Shown here: one piece after another, positions 6,149-9,510 of the stretch
Numbering within the stretch: the first letter of the stretch is position 1
Layout of the letters: every line of letters starts with the position of its first letter
DNA from: Chloroflexota bacterium
GTDB taxonomy: Bacteria; Chloroflexota; Anaerolineae; J036; Brachytrichaceae
DNA: 9,510 nt
Direction: 5' to 3'
NCBI GenBank assembly: GCA_021813225.1
Contig: JAKALH010000080.1
Location: 1-9,510 of the forward strand
The notes under the pieces: generated by a model
The model's input: only the letters and a program-made list of their open reading frames with translations
Database searches by the model: none
Told to the model about the DNA's origin: nothing
Program-made: the position numbers and the translations under genes

Positions 6149-6165
6149 GGGTTGTTTCCTTTGTT

Positions 6166-6225
6166 TTACGTATTGGCATAGCGGCTGACGATCTGCAGGC
6201 GCTGGCTGGCGGCCTGCGTTGCGCG
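6166..6225 (-). pseudogene. Duplicated 3' end of the structural gene
   Basis: Read leftward, 20 codons encode RATQAASQRLQIVSRYANT then TAA. This is nearly the same as the last residues (309-327) of the adjacent 327-residue protein, which end AATQAASQRLQTVSRYSHA. At DNA level about 50 bases from 6179 match those from 6285 with few differences (106-base offset). The copy is in a different frame from the intact gene and lies beyond its stop, so it is not translated as part of it. The stop of this copy is followed directly by the ribosome-binding site of the small membrane ORF, suggesting the remnant marks the original gene end. Confidence 0.7.
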
Positions 6226-6271
6226 CGGTTTCAACCGCCGCGAAAGGCGCCAGGAATTTCTGGCAGCTGAC

Positions 6272-7255
6272 TCAGGCGTGGCTGTAGCGGCTGACGGTCT
6301 GCAGGCGCTGGCTGGCGGCTTGCGTTGCGGCGGGCAGCGGGCGCGCCAGCATCGATGCAGCCCAGGCGGTCAGCGCAGCGGCGCGGTTCTTGTCCGGCTC
6401 GGCCAGCGCCATATCCTGCGCCAGATACGCGGCGGCGCGCGGCAGGATGTAGCGCGCGAACTCCGCCGTGTCGAGGTTGCTGGGGTAGGTGGTCAGCGTG
6501 TTGAACGCCAGCGCCGTCGTGTCGACGACAATCGGGTTGGCGGTGACCAGTTGCAGGTACCTGCCGCCGTATTGCGCGCCGCGCGCAATCTGAAACACGC
6601 TGCCCCGCGCCGCCCACGCGCCCGAGGATGGCCGCGACAGCGCGTAGGTGACGCTGTTGGTGTAGAAATCGTACAGGCCATTGCGGGCCGGGTCGCTCTG
6701 GGCAATCAGCAGGCATGCGCTGTAATTCTGCGGCGTCTCGCCGTCCATGCCCGGGCCGCTGCCGTTGCCCAGCAGCGGGATGTCGGTCGCGGCGACGAGA
6801 TCGACCTGGAACAGGCTGCCGTTATACGGGCTGACCACGGCGCGCTCCATGCGGCGCGGCCAGCGGATCAACGCGAGCAGGTCGGCGGTGATGACGGCCT
6901 GCGGGATGATCGTCGCCGGGTTGTCGCCGGCAGCCCACGGGATCAGGTTCTCCGGCTGGATAGCGGCAGGCATGTACAGCACCTCCAGTTGTGTGCCGAT
7001 GAACTGGTTGCCCACATCGGTCAGCGCCGGCGAGTCCTGTCCCATGATGCCTCCCGCACGGATAGTCACGGGCAGCAGCAGCGGGTCGCTCGCATCCAGG
7101 TCGGCGGCGGCCAGCGCGATGGCCTGGATGACCTGCTCATGGTCGGTGACCGCTGCCGTGGCACGCGAATCGACCGGCATGGCCTGGCTGACCATCTGCC
7201 GCACTGCGCGCACCGCGCCGGCAAGGTCGATGAGGTTGACATTAGAGAATAGCAT
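6272..7255 (-). CDS. Phage virion structural protein
   Basis: A 327-residue protein. The N-terminal half (1-150) is unrecognised and mostly alpha/beta. Residues about 154-251 match the pattern of a domain common in phage tail and baseplate proteins: 'VAATDIPL..G', 'DGETPQNYSACLLIAQSDPARNGLYDF' broken by turns, 'ALSRPSSGAW', then 'GSVFQIARGAQYGGRYLQL' and 'VDTTALAF'. The C-terminus (265-327) is helical, 'ARYILPRAAAYLAQDMALAEP', reminiscent of the helices ending the two adaptor proteins upstream. It is likely a neck, tail or surface component. It could be the major capsid protein by position, but lacks features I associate with HK97-type capsids. An in-frame TGA just upstream fixes ATG 7255 as the start; no clear ribosome-binding site. 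Its 3' end is duplicated downstream. Confidence 0.65.
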   Translation of the reverse strand: MLFSNVNLIDLAGAVRAVRQMVSQAMPVDSRATAAVTDHEQVIQAIALAAADLDASDPLLLPVTIRAGGIMGQDSPALTDVGNQFIGTQLEVLYMPAAIQPENLIPWAAGDNPATIIPQAVITADLLALIRWPRRMERAVVSPYNGSLFQVDLVAATDIPLLGNGSGPGMDGETPQNYSACLLIAQSDPARNGLYDFYTNSVTYALSRPSSGAWAARGSVFQIARGAQYGGRYLQLVTANPIVVDTTALAFNTLTTYPSNLDTAEFARYILPRAAAYLAQDMALAEPDKNRAAALTAWAASMLARPLPAATQAASQRLQTVSRYSHA

Positions 7256-7322
7256 GTGAGTTCACGTGGGATGCGACGGAAAGGATCTGCATAGAGTGCA
7301 AAGGGTCGCAGATATACCCCGC

Positions 7323-7889
7323 CTAATACGTCCTGCCGTACGTCGATGCCGACGGCTGGCGGCTGCTCATGATGGCGATGGCGGTGTCGAACATGCGGTT
7401 GGCGCTGCTGGCGATGGCCTGCGCTTTCAGGCTGTCAAGCTCCGACAGCTCCTTCTGCCGCCCGATGATGCACAGCGCCGCCGCCAGCAGGCACACCGCG
7501 CCGCGGTACTGCGGCGGATACCAGTCCACGCTGGTGCCGTCGTGAGTATAGGCGGCGCGGTAGTAGAAGTCGGCGCCGGCGGCGCCCAGGGCGTTCTTCA
7601 GCACCAGTTCGCTGCCGCGCGCGCGGAACTCGGTGACGGGCGTCAGGCCGGTCGGCAGCACTTCGCAGACGGCCTCGGTGGGGCAGTCGGCGGTCAGGTC
7701 GATGACGGTCTGGCTCGCGGTCAGTCCGGTCTTGGTCACCTTCGCCAGCCGCGTGATATACCCGGACAGCGCGTACAGCGCGTTGGCCAGGTTGGCGTCG
7801 ATCTCGGCGTCGGTGAACTTATCCTGGGCGGCCTCGGAGAGCAGGCCGCGGATATTGGTGCGGTGTTCGGCTACGGTTGGTTTGGTCAT
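7323..7889 (-). CDS. Head-tail adaptor-like phage protein (second copy)
   Basis: A 188-residue protein. The N-terminus 'VAEHRTNIRGLLSEAAQDKFTDAEIDANLANALYALSGY' (5-44, written here in family pattern) is the hallmark of phage adaptor/connector proteins: a first helix, then '(F/Y)TD.EID..L..AL..(L/Y)S'. A beta-rich middle (about 55-125) follows, and a helical C-terminus 'CLLAAALCIIGRQKELSE' (133-150). Such proteins form the ring under the portal that joins head to tail. The start at 7889 has a strong site GGAGGAG about 8 bases upstream, the best in the phage block. It follows a related 181-residue gene after 48 bases, suggesting a tandem pair and one operon. Phage connector assignment is by pattern, not search. 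Confidence 0.7.
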   Translation of the reverse strand: MTKPTVAEHRTNIRGLLSEAAQDKFTDAEIDANLANALYALSGYITRLAKVTKTGLTASQTVIDLTADCPTEAVCEVLPTGLTPVTEFRARGSELVLKNALGAAGADFYYRAAYTHDGTSVDWYPPQYRGAVCLLAAALCIIGRQKELSELDSLKAQAIASSANRMFDTAIAIMSSRQPSASTYGRTY

Positions 7890-7937
7890 GGAATATTCTC
7901 CTCCACCGAACCCAGCTTCAGCGGGGCTGGAAAGGGA

Positions 7938-8483
7938 TTAACTCTGGCTTAAGGTGGCCTGGGCGCGGCCCAGGTAGGCCGCTCCCAGCGACTGCAGCAT
8001 CTCGGCGCGCCGTGTGTCCGGGTCGCTCAGCGAGACGCCGTTCAGATAGAACGAGGCCGTCATCAACGCGATGATGGCTTCATGATGGGCCGGCCAGGTG
8101 ACGGCGCCGGCATCGTGCGCGGCCGGCCGCCAGATCGACAGCGTGACCGTGCCGCTGAGCGAGGCATACACGCGCACGGTCGCCCCGCCTGCGCCGACGG
8201 CGGCGATGCGATGGCGGTACTGGTCGCCGTCCACGCTCACCATGCTCGCGAACAGGATGCCGCTGTCCAGCGGGACATTGGCGAACTCGGTGTAGTCGCC
8301 GGATTCGTCGGTGCCGCGCGCGCCGGTGCCGGCAAAGGTGGAGCACAGCAGCAGCGGGCGTGTGGCGCTGTACATCGCCAGCGCGGAGGTGAGCGCACTG
8401 TCCAGCAGCGCCTCGTGATGCACCGGCCGCGACGGTATCGTGATCAGCCCTGCGGCGATAGTTTTGATGGTTTCGGTTGTCAT
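7938..8483 (-). CDS. Head-tail adaptor-like phage protein (first copy)
   Basis: A 181-residue protein directly downstream of the portal gene, the normal position for a connector. It has an N-terminal helix 'LLDSALTSALAMYSATRPLL' (27-46), whose 'AL..YS..RP' core is typical of phage adaptors. A beta-rich domain (about 70-120) includes 'VSVDGDQYRHRI' and 'GTVTLSIWRPAAHDAG'. A C-terminal helical pair includes 'HHEAIIALMTASFYLNG' and 'AEMLQSLGAAYLGRAQ'. The overall plan matches the following 188-residue protein, so the two are probably paralogues or two ring proteins of the neck. No strong ribosome-binding site is seen before ATG 8483. Some uncertainty remains on exact role. Confidence 0.65.
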   Translation of the reverse strand: MTTETIKTIAAGLITIPSRPVHHEALLDSALTSALAMYSATRPLLLCSTFAGTGARGTDESGDYTEFANVPLDSGILFASMVSVDGDQYRHRIAAVGAGGATVRVYASLSGTVTLSIWRPAAHDAGAVTWPAHHEAIIALMTASFYLNGVSLSDPDTRRAEMLQSLGAAYLGRAQATLSQS

Positions 8484-8543
8484 GATATTACACGTCCCCG
8501 CCCCGGCACTTCCCCGCCAGGCGACGGAGGGTTGAGAGGGCGC

Positions 8544-9510
8544 CTACAGGTATCGCGATGTGTAGATCGCCTGCGGCAGCGCCCCGTTCAGCATATCCTG
8601 GCGGTCCTGCTCGCGTTCGGCGAAGCGGTCGGCGGGGACAACAGGGGCGAAGGTCACGGCTGTTTCGTAGCCGGTGGCGCGCAGGTCTGCGCCGTGCAGC
8701 ACCTCGCTCATGCGCAGGATAATGCGGTTGCGGCGGCGGATGGCGTCGCCGAGGAAGCCGCGCCGGATGGCGGCCGCCTGCGTCATGGGCATATAGGCCA
8801 TCTCCAGCGCGCGGCCCGAAAGCTGCGTATTGCCGATGCCGTAGGCGATGTCGGGCGTGTTGGAAAGCTCCTTCACGATGCCCAGCAACAGCTCGATGGT
8901 CTGGCGGTGGATGCCGGCGGTTTCGGCGTCCAGCAGCTTCACCAGGTCGATCTGCGCGTCGGCGGGGCCGGTCCACAACTCGCCGGGGTCGGTGCGCAGT
9001 TGAGCCTTGTCCACGCCCAGCGCCTTGATGGGCGGGTTGCCCTGCACGCGCACCAGCCACATCAGCAGGTCCAGGCGCTCGTTCAGCAGGCGGCAGGCCG
9101 CGCGGATGTGTTCCAGCGTCGAGTCGCCCCAGCGGCTGCCGATGCGCGGCCAGTTCGGCCAGACCACCACCGGAATCAGGCCGTAAGGGTTGGCGTAATG
9201 TAGAGACGAGCCGCCGTGGTCGATGACGACCGTATCGGCGTCCCAGGTTTCGATGCGGTCGTCGTGCTGCACCATGACGCGGGCGGGTTGGCCGGCGGGT
9301 GTCCAGTCCAGCACATCCACGTCGCCCGGGTGCAGCGCGCGGTAGAACACCTCGCCGCCGTCGTGGGTGACGTAGAAGGCGGCATCGCCGCACACCGCGC
9401 CGGTCAGCACGGCGCTGAAGTCGGTGGTGAAGTCGGCGGAATTGCGCAGCGCCCGGTCGAGTAACGATTGGGCGATTTCGAGCGTAGGGGCGAAGCATTG
9501 CCGCGCGGCG
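8544..9510 (-). CDS. Phage portal protein, Gp6-like (N-terminus beyond window)
   Basis: The frame is open at the right edge and ends at TAG 8544-8546, giving 321 visible residues of a protein usually 430-500 long. The portal is the dodecameric vertex ring through which terminase pumps DNA. Supporting segments are 'ANPYGLIPVVVWPNWP'; 'STLEHIRAACRLLNERLDLL'; 'VQGNPPIKALGVD'; the helical 'QTIELLLGIVKELSNTPDIA'; and the typical portal signature 'TQLSGRALEMAYMPM' followed by 'AIRRGFLGDAIRRRNRIILR'. These match the SPP1 Gp6-type family pattern. A GTG at 9410 is internal, not the start. The C-terminus stops soon after the stem helices, which is rather short for the family. A long plus-strand frame over the same bases is an antisense shadow. 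Confidence 0.85.
   Translation of the reverse strand, partial: AARQCFAPTLEIAQSLLDRALRNSADFTTDFSAVLTGAVCGDAAFYVTHDGGEVFYRALHPGDVDVLDWTPAGQPARVMVQHDDRIETWDADTVVIDHGGSSLHYANPYGLIPVVVWPNWPRIGSRWGDSTLEHIRAACRLLNERLDLLMWLVRVQGNPPIKALGVDKAQLRTDPGELWTGPADAQIDLVKLLDAETAGIHRQTIELLLGIVKELSNTPDIAYGIGNTQLSGRALEMAYMPMTQAAAIRRGFLGDAIRRRNRIILRMSEVLHGADLRATGYETAVTFAPVVPADRFAEREQDRQDMLNGALPQAIYTSRYL

Noticed and set aside
5826..6179. 117-residue minus-strand frame containing VIPAQAG
   Set aside because: It is produced by the REP-like palindrome and heptamer repeats and overlaps the start of terminase in another frame.
8082..9203. 373-residue plus-strand frame
   Set aside because: It is antisense to the portal and adaptor genes and has shadow-type composition with no recognisable domain.
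4469..9510. Gene transfer agent cluster
   Set aside because: Possible in principle, but no recognisable GTA capsid, protease or tail genes are visible. The available genes fit a prophage or remnant equally well.

Overview
This is a GC-rich bacterial window in two halves. Positions 1-3447 hold ordinary chromosomal genes. Positions 3474-9510 hold a leftward (minus-strand) block of tailed-phage structural and packaging genes that runs off the right edge. The host looks like an environmental bacterium, possibly Chloroflexota. That is a low-confidence inference from GC content, the small lipoprotein with a C-terminal 'FY...L...GW' domain, the GTCATTCCCGC-type palindrome and heptamer repeats. No marker gene is present to confirm it.

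Host half. An MFS transporter resembling the SLC49/FLVCR branch (minus, truncated at the left edge) diverges from a lipoprotein gene (plus). The lipoprotein frame runs from a good signal peptide with a lipobox at 1183 to 2274, but a TAG at 1303-1305 interrupts it just after the signal peptide. Convergent with it is a small two-helix membrane protein with a bacterial-PH-like tail (minus, 2300-2827). Only 20 bases separate that gene from a divergent DUF488-family gene (plus, 2848-3447), whose last codons run through a GC-rich foldback element.

Phage half, read in transcription order from right to left: portal protein (C-terminal part, 8544-9510), two related head-tail adaptor-like proteins (7938-8483 and 7323-7889), a 327-residue virion structural protein (6272-7255), a 47-residue membrane peptide (6005-6148), the large terminase (4469-5962), and a short coiled-coil/C1q-like tail-fibre protein (3474-4298). 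Together these would package DNA, form the portal and neck, and provide host recognition. The order is unusual because terminase lies downstream of portal and adaptors. No major capsid, protease, tape measure, lysis enzyme or integrase can be recognised in the window.

The phage block carries many small repeats at its gene junctions. There is a four-copy hairpin array between terminase and fibre gene, flanked by an 18-bp near-perfect direct repeat that carries the fibre start codon. Upstream of terminase there is a heptamer run and a REP-like palindrome. Behind the structural gene there is a second, out-of-frame copy of its 3' end. These suggest an old, remodelled prophage or prophage remnant. 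I see no clear evidence of a wholly new defence or mobile system. The most worthwhile leads are the hairpin array, the duplicated gene end, the gene order and the in-frame amber codon.
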